A stretch of DNA of 6,330 nucleotides from an uncultured Nitrospinaceae bacterium (lineage in GTDB: Bacteria > Nitrospinota > Nitrospinia > Nitrospinales > VA-1). Location of the stretch: contig CAJWLY010000091.1 in the NCBI GenBank assembly GCA_913043155.1, positions 1 to 6,330 on the forward strand. Direction: 5' to 3'. Of the stretch, positions 5,942 through 6,330 are shown in pieces. Under the pieces are notes generated by a model, which did not search any database, was not told the DNA's origin, and worked only from the letters and a program-made list of their open reading frames with translations. How positions within the stretch are numbered: the first letter of the stretch is position 1; every line of letters begins with the position of its first letter. A program made the position numbers and the translations under genes.

Positions 5942-6085
5942 GCCCCTCCGGAAACCGTCAAAGGTCTCCCGCAAAGCTCTAGGCCACACAATAGTTATCG
6001 ACGATTTCAGTGCTTGGTAACGGCCGGAAGTTTCTGGATGCTGTCTGTATCTGGAGGAAGGTTTGACCCGTCCGGAACCTGAGGG
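5942..6085. other. Convergent intergenic region between the 214-residue gene and the yajQ-family gene
   Basis: These 144 bp lie between two stop codons. Perfect 7-bp inverted arms TTGACCC (6063-6069) and GGGTCAA (6083-6089) overlap the yajQ-family stop codon. An alternative pair AGGTT/AACCT (6059-6063 and 6076-6080) competes with it. Neither is followed by a T run on either strand, so a classical intrinsic terminator is not supported. Confidence 0.4.
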
Positions 6086-6330
6086 TCAACGATAATTGGT
6101 AAAATTCATTGCGATTTCGAAATCCTTTTCCTTAAGTGCGGCGATCACCGATTGCAAATCGTCCCTGTTTTTTCCACTCACCCGCACCTGGTCATCCATG
6201 ACCTGCCCCTGAATCTTAAGACCCAGCGTCTTGATAAACTTCACCACTTCCTTTCCCTTCTCTTGGGGAATCCCTTGTTGAATCTTTATCACCTGCCGCA
6301 CGGTACTGCCTGCCGCCGGTTCCACCTTGC
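6086..6330 (-). CDS. yajQ: YajQ family nucleotide-binding protein, C-terminal part (gene continues beyond the window)
   Basis: The leftward frame is open from the window edge to a TGA at 6088-6086 and encodes 81 residues plus a partial codon. KVEPAAGSTVRQVIKIQQG, the VKFIKTLGLKIQGQV segment, QVRVSGKNRDDLQSVI and the end FTNYR follow the C-terminal domain of the YajQ/DUF520 family, whose members usually end in FNNFR or similar. The family is a double ferredoxin-like fold of about 160 residues; some members have been reported to bind nucleotides, including cyclic di-GMP, but the general role is unsettled. About half the gene, including its start, lies off the right edge. The GTG at 6325 is an internal valine codon of KVEP, not a start. 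Confidence 0.92.
   Translation of the reverse strand, partial: KVEPAAGSTVRQVIKIQQGIPQEKGKEVVKFIKTLGLKIQGQVMDDQVRVSGKNRDDLQSVIAALKEKDFEIAMNFTNYR

Noticed and set aside
5582..5989. Leftward 135-codon frame opposite the 214-residue gene
   Set aside because: It lacks a ribosome site and family pattern, while the rightward frame has a consistent conserved-cysteine pattern and natural amino-acid composition.

Overview
The window looks like an ordinary chromosomal stretch of a Gram-negative bacterium, holding cofactor and one-carbon metabolism genes. No RNA gene, CRISPR array, transposase or phage gene is visible. Protein style (a QueD of the type common in Deltaproteobacteria, a BioA with a cysteine-rich insert, a YajQ family member) and medium GC content suggest a deltaproteobacterial or Nitrospinota-like lineage. 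That placement is a weak inference from remembered family resemblance, not a search result.

Layout: bases 1-44 hold the first codons of a leftward gene leaving the window. Bases 45-270 are a divergent regulatory region with a 7-bp inverted repeat. Bases 271-1917 encode a full-length formate-tetrahydrofolate ligase (rightward). Only 8 bp later it meets the leftward gene 2294-1926, a 6-carboxytetrahydropterin synthase (QueD/PTPS family) homologue. Bases 2295-2601 are intergenic and carry a degenerate ~119-bp palindromic repeat element. Bases 3963-2602 (bioA) and 5096-3984 (thiO) form a leftward pair 20 bp apart. A 200-bp divergent region separates thiO from a rightward 214-residue gene (5297-5941). 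Its C-terminal third matches the cysteine pattern I recall for L-2-amino-thiazoline-4-carboxylate hydrolase-like proteins. The window ends with the 3' part of a leftward yajQ-family gene.

Functionally, four recognised enzymes feed cofactor pools: formyl-tetrahydrofolate (Fhs), a pterin or queuosine intermediate (QueD-like), biotin (BioA) and the thiazole precursor of thiamine (ThiO). Only thiO-bioA looks like a transcription unit, possibly running on into the queD-like gene.

The observations most worth checking are: the QueD-like protein keeps its zinc ligands, but tyrosine replaces both the expected catalytic cysteine and the catalytic histidine; the palindromic intergenic element; and the 214-residue protein with the hydrolase-like cysteine signature. 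I see no clear evidence of a new multi-gene system.
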